Shown here: positions 56,172 through 64,000 of the stretch, piece after piece
Layout of the letters: each line of letters begins with the position of its first letter
Position numbering within the stretch: the stretch's first letter is position 1
The notes under the pieces: generated by a model
What the model was told of the DNA's origin: nothing
The model's database searches: none
What the model saw: the letters and a program-made list of their open reading frames with translations, nothing else
Origin: Bacteroidaceae bacterium
GTDB lineage: Bacteria > Bacteroidota > Bacteroidia > Bacteroidales > Bacteroidaceae
Assembly: GCA_017522915.1 (NCBI GenBank)
Contig: JAFWXX010000015.1
Location: 21,596-85,595, forward strand
Direction: 5' to 3'
DNA length: 64,000 bases
Position numbers and translations under genes: made by a program

Positions 56172-57674
56172 TCATCCGCAATGGAAGAACCGCCTTACCA
56201 GTGTCATCATCTTCTCCTTGTCGTCACCGGTATCGGCACGCAATGTACGGTCGTCATACGAACGCAGACGACGCAGAATGCCGTCTATCATGGCAGGGCT
56301 GAATACATTGTACTCCTCAAAGACGGCACGTTGCCTTTCAAGGCAGTCGGCCGAAGCGGCACAGCTGTCGGGCAGCTGCTCAAGAGCCGCAAGCCTGTCT
56401 TCATTCTCCTTCTGGTGAATATTCACATTGACGTATGTACGCTCGGCAATCTCCAGCGCATCCGGCAGCTCGAATCCGTAACGGCAAGCCACGGCAAGTC
56501 CTGCAATGAGCTGATATATATCGGCAGAACCGTCGGGAGAACGCATCTCCACTGTCTGTTTTTGAGTAGTATCATAGTTGCTGTCACCCTCATGAGGATT
56601 GGCAAGACGGCACATATCCGACTTTGCAGCCCAGCCAAGAGGAACACGCACAAGCACCGAACGGTTACGGTCGCCCCAGCAGATGTTTGTAGGAGCCTCC
56701 TGGTGCGGAACAAGACGGAAATAGGATGTCGGGTTAGTGTTTCCGAATGCCGTTATCGAAGGAGCTAGCAGCATCATTCCGGCAATAGCGCGCCTTGCGT
56801 CAGCAGAGAGCGCACCGCCGTCAAGCATGCAGTTGGCCCCGCCGTCCATTATGCGCATGTGTATATGCAGGCCCGAACCGGCCTTGCCGGCAGTAATCTT
56901 AGGAGCAAATGTTATGTCGTAACCGTTCCTGTATGCCAGGTTGCGTATTATCCATTTGGCAATCATGAGCTGGTCGGCAGCCTCATCGGCTGCAACAGGC
57001 AGGAACTCAATCTCGTTCTGTTCATACACCATTCCGTCTATAGCGAAGTTGCCGACCTCGGAATGGCCATATTTAATCTGTCCGCCTGCCTGTGCAATAT
57101 ATGCCATACACTGGGTGCGGAATTCATTGAACTTGGCGTAGGGAGCCGACTCATGATAGCCCTTCTGGTCGGTAGCCGGAAACATGCCGCTGTCGGGAGC
57201 TATGACATAGTACTCCAGCTCACCCATAGCCTGGAACTCCTTTCCCGTAACCTCGTGGAATGCCTTGCATGCCTTTCTCAAAGTATTCTCCGGAGAGCTC
57301 TCAAGCGGCTCGCCGTCTTTGTTGAAATAGGAGCAGAGCATGGAGAGCGTCGGAATCTCGGCAAACGGGTCCAGAAATGCAGTTCTGAAACGCGGCAACA
57401 CATAAAGGTCACTGCTGCCCGCCTCTATGAACGGGAAGAGCGACGAGCCATCGACACGCTCTCCGCATGTAAGTATAGTATCGAGGTAGGCTGCACTGTT
57501 GATGACAAAATTGAGTGTCTTCAGCCTGCCGTCACCAGCCGGATACATGAAATTCACCATGCGGATATTGTTCTCCTTGATGTACTGCACAATATCGGCC
57601 TTTGTAAACTCACTGCAAGGCTTTCCAAGGAAAGCCACCACCCTGTTAGGGCACATCTCCAAAGAGGTATTCAT
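56172..57674 (-). CDS. glnA: Glutamine synthetase, type I-like
   Basis: 500 residues with the start at 57674 (MNTSLEMCPNRV). The beta-grasp N-domain (IRMVNFMYPAGDGRLKTLNF) and catalytic motifs (GELEYYVIAPDSG, AGSGLHIHMR, NTNPTSYFRLVPHQEAPTN, RVPLGWAAK) are present. No adenylylation Tyr loop can be confirmed. It is one of two glutamine synthetase genes in 5.5 kb. A gamma-glutamyl ligase acting on another amine remains possible for a divergent member. Confidence 0.85.
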   Translation of the reverse strand: MNTSLEMCPNRVVAFLGKPCSEFTKADIVQYIKENNIRMVNFMYPAGDGRLKTLNFVINSAAYLDTILTCGERVDGSSLFPFIEAGSSDLYVLPRFRTAFLDPFAEIPTLSMLCSYFNKDGEPLESSPENTLRKACKAFHEVTGKEFQAMGELEYYVIAPDSGMFPATDQKGYHESAPYAKFNEFRTQCMAYIAQAGGQIKYGHSEVGNFAIDGMVYEQNEIEFLPVAADEAADQLMIAKWIIRNLAYRNGYDITFAPKITAGKAGSGLHIHMRIMDGGANCMLDGGALSADARRAIAGMMLLAPSITAFGNTNPTSYFRLVPHQEAPTNICWGDRNRSVLVRVPLGWAAKSDMCRLANPHEGDSNYDTTQKQTVEMRSPDGSADIYQLIAGLAVACRYGFELPDALEIAERTYVNVNIHQKENEDRLAALEQLPDSCAASADCLERQRAVFEEYNVFSPAMIDGILRRLRSYDDRTLRADTGDDKEKMMTLVRRFFHCG

Positions 57675-57726
57675 AGAAACTGTTTTAAAAATTTTACAGA
57701 ACCGGTGCAATATCAGCCGGACACCA

Positions 57727-57756
57727 CAAAGTTATCCATTTTATCGAGAGAACAAA
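57727..57756 (-). promoter_or_regulatory. Promoter of the type I-like glutamine synthetase
   Basis: The minus strand reads TTTG (57756-57753), 18 bases, TAACTTTG (57734-57727). Confidence 0.7.
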
Positions 57757-57798
57757 GATTGTACAATAAAATATCGGATTTTATTGTTTTCTTTGTAA

Positions 57799-57806
57799 TA
57801 TCTTTG
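57799..57806 (+). promoter_or_regulatory. -7 box of the phosphatase-like gene
   Basis: TATCTTTG, exact TAnnTTTG, 24 bases before the start at 57831. Confidence 0.55.
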
Positions 57807-57830
57807 TAATATATTAATAGTAGAAGAAGG

Positions 57831-58157
57831 ATGAGATTACTTATATACACAAGCAACATCGCTGCCGGAGAATGGACAAAAGAGATTCTTGAAGAGTTCG
57901 GGCGCGGCATGCATATCAGCGTTGTCCCCGACAACAAGCCTCAGGTTTTAAAAGGCAACTGGTCATACATCATAACCTTAGGAGAACCAACGGCCACAAC
58001 GGATAGGAAAGCGCATACAGACTATCCAATACCAATAAACGACGATGAACGTGCATTGCTACGGCGCAGACTGTGGGCACTTTACCGCGACACACTGCGC
58101 GACATGATTGGCAACAAATGCAGTTGCGGACTGTACGACACCTGCCACTGCCATTGA
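57831..58157 (+). CDS. Small protein resembling a degenerate low-molecular-weight phosphatase/arsenate reductase
   Basis: 108 residues. The N-terminus (MRLLIYTSNIAAGEWTKEIL) aligns by eye with the CxxNSxRSxMAE strand-loop-helix of LMW phosphatases and ArsC, but the catalytic Cys and Arg are absent. The second half (HTDYPIPINDDERALLRRRL) resembles the family's HWDxPDP helix. The middle of a normal 130-150 residue protein is missing. The C-terminus is a Cys/His cluster (CSCGLYDTCHCH) that could bind metal. Enzymatic activity of the usual kind is unlikely. The family assignment is tentative. Confidence 0.5.
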   Translation: MRLLIYTSNIAAGEWTKEILEEFGRGMHISVVPDNKPQVLKGNWSYIITLGEPTATTDRKAHTDYPIPINDDERALLRRRLWALYRDTLRDMIGNKCSCGLYDTCHCH

Positions 58158-58209
58158 AACAGGAAATGCAGGATAAAACCCAGAAAAAAATCGGCCCACA
58201 GGAGACCCG

Positions 58210-58968
58210 TCAATTATCATCCCGCACAAAATGAGGGAAAGAGGGCTCTCCCAGCTTGGGGTCATACTCAAAACCTTCGTAACTGAAGCCATAGAGTTCA
58301 TCATGTAAAAGAAGCCTGTTCTGCAGAATGTAGCGTGTCATTGCACCACGGCAACTCTTCGCCCAGACAGCCTGCATTCGAAGGTCATTGCCACGGCGGA
58401 CATAAAACATGGGCTGCACAACCCTCACCTCGCGGCACACGCGACGCCAATCGAAAAGGTGCTCATATTCCCCGGTAGAGAGGTGCACCAGCACCCCGTC
58501 ATCAGCCTTCACACTATCCACGAGAACATCGGTCAGTTTGTCACGCCAGAAACGGTCGACGGGCACATCCCCCGTGGATTCCAACGTCACACCATGCTCC
58601 ATGCGGTATGGAACTATTCCGTCCATCGGGCGAAGAAGGCCATACATGAATGTCGTTATCCACAAATGTTCCTGCGCAAACTGCAATGCCCCGGCATCAA
58701 GATTACGTGCTCTCAGATGCTTGTAGGCCTGGCCATTATACGCCATGACAGCCGGCACCTTTTCAGCTGCAAGAAAATCGCGGTACCTCAACAGGTTCTC
58801 AGCCGCTATACTGCTGTTACAGCCCAACTGGCGGGCGAGTTCCTCGACATCGAGCATAGCCATCTCACTTGCCAACGAAACAGCAATATCCTGGAAAAGA
58901 GGAAGCGACTGCGGCTCTATACTGCACCCGGCATCCATTATCTTAGCACTAGAGAGAATTATCTGCAT
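58210..58968 (-). CDS. yaaA: YaaA/UPF0246 peroxide-stress family protein
   Basis: 252 residues with LLRYRDFLAAEKVPAVMAYNGQAYKHL, cut here to family motifs AYNGQAYKHL, YGLLRPMDGIVPYR and the late YFYV/SYEGF-type region, which identify the DUF328 family. In E. coli YaaA lowers free iron under peroxide stress and binds DNA. It follows the EamA transporter gene by 26 bases on the same strand. Confidence 0.88.
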   Translation of the reverse strand: MQIILSSAKIMDAGCSIEPQSLPLFQDIAVSLASEMAMLDVEELARQLGCNSSIAAENLLRYRDFLAAEKVPAVMAYNGQAYKHLRARNLDAGALQFAQEHLWITTFMYGLLRPMDGIVPYRMEHGVTLESTGDVPVDRFWRDKLTDVLVDSVKADDGVLVHLSTGEYEHLFDWRRVCREVRVVQPMFYVRRGNDLRMQAVWAKSCRGAMTRYILQNRLLLHDELYGFSYEGFEYDPKLGEPSFPHFVRDDN

Positions 58969-58994
58969 AGACTTGCCTTTATAGACATAAACAA

Positions 58995-59921
58995 TTATTT
59001 CGCACGGTTAATCATGTATATTCCGGACATTGCCATAACCGCAGCTATCGCATATTTCCAATAGAACGGTTCTCCCAAACACATGCACGATGTCATTGCA
59101 CCCACAACCGGAATGAGCGAATTGAAGATGGCCACCTTGCCGACAGGGTTACAGGTAAGCAACTTGTTATACAGGGCAAATCCCAATGCCGATATACAGA
59201 CGAGGAGGAAGAGTATTACAATCCCGGGGAGTGTCACATGCGGAATGTCACCACCCATGAGCAACCCTGGCACCACGAGCATGAGACCGCCGAAGAAAAG
59301 GCTATAGCCTGTACCCACGAACACATCGGCGCGTTTCCCGAGACCACGCGTCATGAGGCCTGCGAGCGCACCGCAGAGTGCATTAAGGATAATCATACCA
59401 TCGCCCATAAACGTGAATCCCCCACTCGATTTGCTGCCTACATTGAGAATCATTATACCTGTAAAACCTATTGCACAGCCGGCCACCTTATTCATTGTAA
59501 GCTTGTCGCTCTTGAAGAAGATGCACGCAAGCAGCACAAGCATGAACGTGCCGAGCGAGTTTATTATGGCAGCCCGTGCACCAGGGCTGTACGAAAGCCC
59601 CACATAGAAGAAATAATAGTGCAAGCCGGTGTTCAGCAACGCGAACAGAAGCACATACAGCCATCCGTTGAAGCCGGCCACCGCAAAGCGACGACGCGTG
59701 GTACCGGCAATTGCAAGCACCGCCATACCGGCCATACAGAAGCGTACGCCGGCAAACAGCATCTTGCTTCCGGTCATGGACTGGGTTATGCCGAACTCAG
59801 CAAAGCCCAGCTTGATAAGCGGATAGGCCCATCCCCACGCTATTGCAGCGGAGAGCGCGAAGAGCACCACCCATACAGGCCTCTCGAAAAGCGAGAGCTT
59901 TTTTGTATCGTTATTTTTCAT
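58995..59921 (-). CDS. EamA/DMT-family transporter
   Basis: A 308-residue membrane protein with about ten predicted helices in two EamA repeats (the first around WGWAYPLIKLGF, the second around INALCGALAGLMTRGLG). Family members export metabolites such as amino acids or nucleosides. Substrate unknown. First gene of a two-gene unit with yaaA. Confidence 0.88.
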   Translation of the reverse strand: MKNNDTKKLSLFERPVWVVLFALSAAIAWGWAYPLIKLGFAEFGITQSMTGSKMLFAGVRFCMAGMAVLAIAGTTRRRFAVAGFNGWLYVLLFALLNTGLHYYFFYVGLSYSPGARAAIINSLGTFMLVLLACIFFKSDKLTMNKVAGCAIGFTGIMILNVGSKSSGGFTFMGDGMIILNALCGALAGLMTRGLGKRADVFVGTGYSLFFGGLMLVVPGLLMGGDIPHVTLPGIVILFLLVCISALGFALYNKLLTCNPVGKVAIFNSLIPVVGAMTSCMCLGEPFYWKYAIAAVMAMSGIYMINRAK

Positions 59922-59941
59922 CGGTTACGGATTAATCCGCG

Positions 59942-59949
59942 CGAAGATA
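59942..59949 (-). promoter_or_regulatory. -7 box of the EamA-yaaA operon
   Basis: TATCTTCG on the minus strand, 21 bases before the start. Confidence 0.5.
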
Positions 59950-60059
59950 GTGAAATAACCTCACACCGGCAAAAGCCAAGCAGCCCGAACCGTTTTAGAA
60001 AAACAAGTATTCAAGCATTTTTTATTTTGTACGTTATTGGATATAACCGGGTAAATCCC

Positions 60060-60133
60060 GAATATTTTCTGCACACACGGTGAAAAATATCGAAGCAAGC
60101 TTCACATTTCTCGCTCGTTTGTTGCTATATTTG
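60060..60133 (+). repeat. Dispersed palindrome-promoter module, copy upstream of the SUMF gene
   Basis: The palindrome AAATAT-c-GAAGC-aa-GCTTC-ACATTT (60085-60109) is followed after 16 bases by TATATTTG (60126-60133), as in the copy at 2041-2114. The flanks are nearly the same (GAATATTTTCT at the left, TTTCTCGCTCGTTTG before the box). Confidence 0.75.
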
Positions 60134-60183
60134 CATTTCAGACACAAAACAAAAGCAATCTATAGCCACAAATCAAACGGTTT

Positions 60184-61527
60184 ATGCAGACAATAAAGAT
60201 TTTTGTAGCAGGCTCCAAGCGACTGTCGGACGAAAGAGCACTATTCAGAGTCATCGCCAGTGAACTGCAATCGGAATACAGCAAGATAGGCAAGAACATC
60301 AACATCCAGATAGAGACATTCGAGACATTCGACTCTTTCTTCAGTGACAGCAGGAAACAGGAAGCATACAACGAATTTATCAAGAAAGAAGCAGACATCG
60401 TCTATTTTATACTTGACAGCGAAATCGGCGGTGTTACCGAAGAGGAGTTCAACACTGCATATTCATCGTTCAGCAGCAGAAGAAGGCCCAAGATATGCGT
60501 CTTTTCAAAGAAGAGCGACAAAGACAACGACGAGATAAAAAAGGTACGCGAAAAGATTACACTCATTGGTCAATACTACAACGAATACACCGACAGCAAC
60601 GACCTTAAAAGCCGAATTGAAAAGAGCCTTCACTTCTTCATAAACCGTGCCCTACACCCCAAGAACAGCATACGCAGCACATTGCAGAAGTTCATTCTTG
60701 CAGCAATTGCCGTAGCTGCAGTCCTCTTTCTGCTGCTCTACGTAGCAGGAAGAGAAAAGAGCGGAAACGGAAAAGGGAAAGATACCGACAAATCTCTTGA
60801 AGAAGACAGCCTAAAGACTGAAAAGCAGAACACTATAGAGTGCATAGTAAACGGCGTATCATTCAGAATGATTGAGGTACCAGCCGGCTCATTTGTAATG
60901 GGAGGACATGACGAGGATGCAAGGATGCACGATGTAACCATTTCCGACACCTTCTATATTGGAAGCACCGAGGTAACACAAGAGTTATGGAATGCACTCA
61001 TGCCCAAAAACCCGTCGATTTTTCCAGGCGACAGCCTGCCGGCAAGCAACTTATCGTGGAACGACTGCATGCAGTTCATCGACAGTCTCAACGCAAAAAC
61101 GGGAGAACACTACCGCATGCCAACCGAAGCCGAATGGGAATATGCAGCACAATTCGGAGAGAAACATCTCTATAGCGGACACGCTCTTCCAAACGAAGTA
61201 TCGTGGTTCATAGGCAACAGCGACGAACATGTACATGCAGTGGGAACAAAGAAGCCCAATGCCATAGGAGTACACGACATGAGCGGAAATGTATGGGAAT
61301 GGTGTTCCGACTATTATGGCGAATACAACGCCAATGACTCACAAGACCCCCAAGGACCGCGACAAGGAAGCTTTAGAGTTCGCCGTGGGGGAAGCTACAT
61401 GGACAACTCAAGATGTTGTCAAATCACATTCCGAAGCCGCAACACGCCCGACTCCAGACGAAAGAACCAAGGCCTGAGACTGGTCAAGGAAAAACACCAG
61501 CCAAAGCAGGCTAACAGCAAGAAATAG
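60184..61527 (+). CDS. TIR/DUF4062-like domain, membrane span and SUMF (FGE-sulfatase) domain protein
   Basis: 447 residues in three parts. Residues 1-155 form a Rossmann-like domain (KIFVAGSKRLSDERALF, ADIVYFILDSEIGGVTEEEF) like DUF4062/TIR-like sensor domains. Residues 168-188 are a membrane helix. From about 220 comes a SUMF domain (FRMIEVPAGSFVMGG, STEVTQELWN, YRMPTEAEWEYAA, GVHDMSGNVWEWC). Of the two catalytic cysteines of true formylglycine-generating enzymes only the second is kept (Cys412); the first is Asp407. So it probably binds a ligand rather than oxidising sulfatases. The N-domain would be cytoplasmic and the SUMF domain outside. Confidence 0.8.
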   Translation: MQTIKIFVAGSKRLSDERALFRVIASELQSEYSKIGKNINIQIETFETFDSFFSDSRKQEAYNEFIKKEADIVYFILDSEIGGVTEEEFNTAYSSFSSRRRPKICVFSKKSDKDNDEIKKVREKITLIGQYYNEYTDSNDLKSRIEKSLHFFINRALHPKNSIRSTLQKFILAAIAVAAVLFLLLYVAGREKSGNGKGKDTDKSLEEDSLKTEKQNTIECIVNGVSFRMIEVPAGSFVMGGHDEDARMHDVTISDTFYIGSTEVTQELWNALMPKNPSIFPGDSLPASNLSWNDCMQFIDSLNAKTGEHYRMPTEAEWEYAAQFGEKHLYSGHALPNEVSWFIGNSDEHVHAVGTKKPNAIGVHDMSGNVWEWCSDYYGEYNANDSQDPQGPRQGSFRVRRGGSYMDNSRCCQITFRSRNTPDSRRKNQGLRLVKEKHQPKQANSKK

Positions 61528-61549
61528 ATAAACAACACAAAAAAATACT

Positions 61550-61571
61550 GTCCCTATTTTTAAAGAGGGAC
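61550..61571 (-). terminator. Possible hairpin terminator at the edge of the repeat
   Basis: The stem GTCCCT/AGGGAC (61550-61555 with 61566-61571) is followed on the minus strand by a T-rich stretch. It may belong to the repeat. Confidence 0.3.
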
Positions 61572-61765
61572 GGGCGGAACATCGTGAAGCGGAGGGAGTT
61601 CCTGCCAGCATCTCTCATCTCGAAACGGAGTTTGCCTCCCAAAGGCAACGTATGTGAGATATCTCTAATTTCGTAATATTTTTGAGATTCCTCCTCCCAA
61701 TGAGCATCACGCCAAGCTTGCTTTGCCGAACGGGAGCAAGTTCGCAAAAGCATAGTCGTTTTTCT
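61560..61765 (-). repeat. Dispersed repeat, left of hipBA, minus orientation
   Basis: On the minus strand this region shares a core GAATCTCAAAAA-TATT... with 63960-64000 in plus orientation, and GCGAACTTG with 63830-63840. By eye about four fifths of 40 core bases agree. It can be read as an open frame but looks like a recurrent intergenic element, not a gene. The rest of the 452-base gap 61528-61979 is AT-rich. Confidence 0.6.
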
Positions 61766-61779
61766 TTTGCCTCCAACAT

Positions 61780-61804
61780 CCTAATGATTGCAGCAATCAT
61801 TAGG
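61780..61804. other. Short inverted repeat beside the repeat
   Basis: CCTAATGATTG/CAATCATTAGG (11-bp stem, 3-base loop). Function unknown; it may mark the edge of the inserted segment. Confidence 0.4.
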
Positions 61805-61894
61805 AAAGATGTAAAATACATGTCTAAAAGGTATTAAAACCACTTTTAATAATACTTTTTGACTTAAACATGCGTTTAATTGAAAATTAATCAG

Positions 61895-61902
61895 TAGATT
61901 TG
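61895..61902 (+). promoter_or_regulatory. -7 box of hipBA
   Basis: TAGATTTG, exact TAnnTTTG, 78 bases before hipB. Confidence 0.5.
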
Positions 61903-61979
61903 CATTGTAAATATCAATATAATGAATATAAAACTTGTATTACATATTTAATTATCGGCATAATGATAGATAGGATTAT

Positions 61980-62288
61980 ATGAAAGATCTGTTTGAATAC
62001 TCTACTCCAGAACTGGTACGCATGTTGGGTACTCGTTTTAAAGAATATCGTATGCGGTGCAATCTGACACAAAAAGAGGTGTCGGAACTATCAGGTGTTG
62101 GCCTTACAACGATACACAAGTTTGAGAATGGTACAGCAGGCAATCTTTCATTATCGACTTTTCTTCTCTTATTGAAGGTAGTTGGACAGATAAATTCTTT
62201 AGACGATCTTTTACCTGAATTACCGGAATCGCCTTATCTTATTCGCAAAGACGAGAAAAAAGCACAACGGATCAGACACTCCAAATAA
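61980..62288 (+). CDS. hipB: HipB-like antitoxin, XRE-family regulator
   Basis: 102 residues with a lambda-repressor-type helix-turn-helix (LGTRFKEYRMRCNLTQKEVSELSGVGLTTIHKFENG) described in pieces: RFKEYR before the first helix, TQKEVSELSGV as helix 2 and TTIHKFENG as the recognition helix. HipB-type proteins neutralise HipA and repress their own operon. hipA follows after 9 bases. The gene is more AT-rich than its neighbours and uses more A/T-ending codons. Confidence 0.88.
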   Translation: MKDLFEYSTPELVRMLGTRFKEYRMRCNLTQKEVSELSGVGLTTIHKFENGTAGNLSLSTFLLLLKVVGQINSLDDLLPELPESPYLIRKDEKKAQRIRHSK

Positions 62289-62297
62289 GCTACAGAT

Positions 62298-63788
62298 ATG
62301 ATAAAATCGTTGAAAATAATACTTTGGGATGAGGAAATAGGTCGTTTGGCTTGGGATGAACACCGTCGTCTCTCTTATTTCACATATAATCCCGATTTTA
62401 TCAAAAAGGGATTAAACATATCTCCTTTGGTTGCGCCAATTGACGGAACCAGAGGGTTATTGCCTGTTTGGGGTGAGGATGCTAAGATTTATCAGAAACT
62501 TCCAGCATTTGTTGCAGATTCATTGCCTGATGCTTGGGGTAACCAGTTGTTTGATTTATGGCGTCAACAACAAAAATTATCCAACTCAGAGATAAATCCG
62601 TTGGACAAGCTCTCGTTTATCGGCCGAAGAGGAATGGGGGCATTAGAATTTATTCCAGAAGCAAACAGAGAGCGCAGAGCAGGAAGGATAGATGTTAAGT
62701 CATTGGCCGACTTGGCTGAACGCATTTTCATGGAAAGAGAGAATTCCCGTATCATGCCAGAGGAATCCATTACCTTGCAATCATTGTTGACCGTAGGAAC
62801 CTCCGCTGGTGGACGTCAGCCAAAGGCAATTATCGCCATTAATAAAGAAACCGGAGAAATACGAAGCGGTCAGATTGCTGGCTTGGAAGGTTATGACTAT
62901 TACCTTCTTAAATTCGGCAACTCGGAATATTGTTCTGCTGAATTGGAAATAACCTATTATAAGTTGGCAACTTTGGCAGGTATCAATATGATGCCCTCTG
63001 AATTATATCCCGTGGATGGAAACAATCATTTCTTGACCAAACGATTTGATCGTGATGGTGAGAAGAAGATCCATACACAGACTTTGGCTGCTATCTATCC
63101 CGATGCCGAGAGCTACGAGCAATTGATTACTGTTTGCCGTAAACTTCGTCTTCCCGAAGCTGATTGTCAGGAGGTATTCCGTAGAATGGTATTCAATATA
63201 TTGTCGAATAACACCGATGACCATAACAAGAACTTCTCATTCGTTATGAATGAAGATGGCTCTTGGCGTCTTGCTCCGGCCTATGATATTACTTACATCA
63301 TAGATAGCGGTGGTTATTTGCCGAACAGGGATCATTGCATGTATATACGAGCCAAACTGCATGAAATTACACGCTCCGATGTTATTGAATTTGCTCGTGA
63401 TAATGGCATTCGTCGTCCCGATGCTATCATAAGGGATATTGTTTCTGCATTGAAACAATTCCGTACAATAGCTACCGATAATGGAGTTTCTGAATCATGG
63501 ATAAGTCGAGTTGAATCAACCATCGTCGAACACTTGAAAGCATGGGGCGAATGGGAGTACGAAGTAGCTGATGCTTCAATAGACATCAATGGGCATACTG
63601 TTAGCAATATGCATATTGAGCAAACTTATAAAGGGAACTATCATTTGCTGGCAAAGATAGATGGGACAGAACGAAAATTTGTTATCAGTAAAAACAAGGA
63701 AGAGTTTGCATCTATAGAACAAATCGGATTGGCAAACCTAACAACCGACTATCTAAAAGCAATGGTTGCAAAGTACTTCAATCTATAG
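62298..63788 (+). CDS. hipA: HipA-like serine/threonine kinase toxin
   Basis: 496 residues. The N-terminal HipA subdomain is fused in one chain (PAFVADSLPDAWGNQLF). The kinase core has the glycine-rich loop TVGTSAGGRQPKA (165-177), catalytic NTDDHNKNF (Asp307) and the YDI metal motif (Asp330). In E. coli HipA phosphorylates glutamyl-tRNA synthetase and halts growth. About 75 residues after position 420 (WGEWEYEVADASIDING...) extend beyond the usual end. Base composition suggests recent acquisition. Confidence 0.9.
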   Translation: MIKSLKIILWDEEIGRLAWDEHRRLSYFTYNPDFIKKGLNISPLVAPIDGTRGLLPVWGEDAKIYQKLPAFVADSLPDAWGNQLFDLWRQQQKLSNSEINPLDKLSFIGRRGMGALEFIPEANRERRAGRIDVKSLADLAERIFMERENSRIMPEESITLQSLLTVGTSAGGRQPKAIIAINKETGEIRSGQIAGLEGYDYYLLKFGNSEYCSAELEITYYKLATLAGINMMPSELYPVDGNNHFLTKRFDRDGEKKIHTQTLAAIYPDAESYEQLITVCRKLRLPEADCQEVFRRMVFNILSNNTDDHNKNFSFVMNEDGSWRLAPAYDITYIIDSGGYLPNRDHCMYIRAKLHEITRSDVIEFARDNGIRRPDAIIRDIVSALKQFRTIATDNGVSESWISRVESTIVEHLKAWGEWEYEVADASIDINGHTVSNMHIEQTYKGNYHLLAKIDGTERKFVISKNKEEFASIEQIGLANLTTDYLKAMVAKYFNL

Positions 63789-63799
63789 GTTTGATGATT

Positions 63800-64000
63800 A
63801 ACGTCAGTTCGATATAAACTCGTTCAAATTGCGAACTTGTCATTTCGATGGAGCATAGCGACGAAAGCCGCAGGTTTAGATAATGCTGGTAGTAAATGGT
63901 CACGCGAAGCACAGACGAAGTTTGTGCCGCGTGGGTTACGGCAAGGCAGCATTATCAATGAATCTCAAAAACATTGCAAAAAAAAGAGAGATCTCATTAT
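63800..64000 (+). repeat. Dispersed repeat, right of hipBA, cut by window end
   Basis: It starts AACGTCAGTTCGATATAAAC, like the fragment at 31733, and ends GAATCTCAAAAACATTGC..., like the left repeat at 61560-61765 in inverted orientation. The repeat continues beyond the window. No gene is evident in these bases. Confidence 0.65.

Noticed and set aside
60852..61500. Target protein of a diversity-generating retroelement
   Set aside because: SUMF-type C-termini are used as such targets, but no reverse transcriptase or template repeat of the C-terminal region is seen in the window.
61511..61821. Small ORFs on the minus strand in the repeat left of hipBA
   Set aside because: They overlap a sequence that recurs at 63960-64000 in a different frame context, so they look like a repeat and not genes.
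1..64000. tRNA or rRNA genes
   Set aside because: No cloverleaf-like or T-loop motif was found by eye in the intergenic regions; a covariance-model search would be decisive.

Overview
The window reads as chromosomal DNA of a gut-type Bacteroidales bacterium (Bacteroidaceae/Prevotellaceae-like; I cannot fix the genus). The reasons are promoters of the Bacteroidota form TTTG-N18-20-TAnnTTTG (often TATCTTCG), a type III glutamine synthetase, a serine-type sulfatase, lipoprotein FKBP isomerases, GH20/GH29/GH95 glycosidases, and secreted proteins ending in a YDLSGRR-like tail. Genes lie on both strands in short operons, mostly separated by perfect hairpin terminators.

Layout. 1-7.4 kb: end of an outer-membrane barrel gene, glyA, an FKBP isomerase with a GH20 hexosaminidase, and a second GH20. 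7.4-12.6 kb: a very long GH95 fucosidase and a nitroreductase/FMN-reductase pair. 12.8-18.1 kb: purF-carB behind a leader that holds a 34-codon ORF and a terminator-like hairpin. 18.2-28.6 kb: AmpG-like transporter, sugar kinase and second FKBP; a NahK-like sugar-1-kinase and a WG-repeat lipoprotein; a GH29 fucosidase with a GEVED-domain protein. 28.8-34.7 kb: serC-yigZ-peptidase and sulfatase-RNA helicase. 34.9-41.8 kb: grpE-dnaJ-folC and galM-transporter-galK. 41.9-48.3 kb: tex, transketolase-rpiB, FadL-like porin. 48.4-50.9 kb: a five-gene ribE operon with a frameshifted nitroreductase. 51.4-57.7 kb: aquaporin, glnN, nagA and a second glutamine synthetase. 57.8-61.5 kb: a degenerate phosphatase-like protein, yaaA, an EamA transporter, and a TIR/DUF4062-like membrane protein with a SUMF domain. 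62-63.8 kb: a hipBA toxin-antitoxin pair, more AT-rich and flanked by inverted repeat-like sequence.

The genes fit together as host-glycan and amino-sugar use: fucosidases, hexosaminidases and a sulfatase outside the cytoplasm; galactose, GlcNAc and 1-phosphate kinases inside; nagA feeding central metabolism; transketolase/rpiB and glutamine enzymes nearby.

The most unusual structure is a dispersed module: an imperfect palindrome exactly 16 bp upstream of a -7 promoter box. It occurs once before the FKBP gene at 2278, once before the SUMF gene at 60184, and four times in an 85-bp tandem array before ribE. The palindrome is preserved by compensating base changes. No tRNA, rRNA, CRISPR array or intact transposase was seen.
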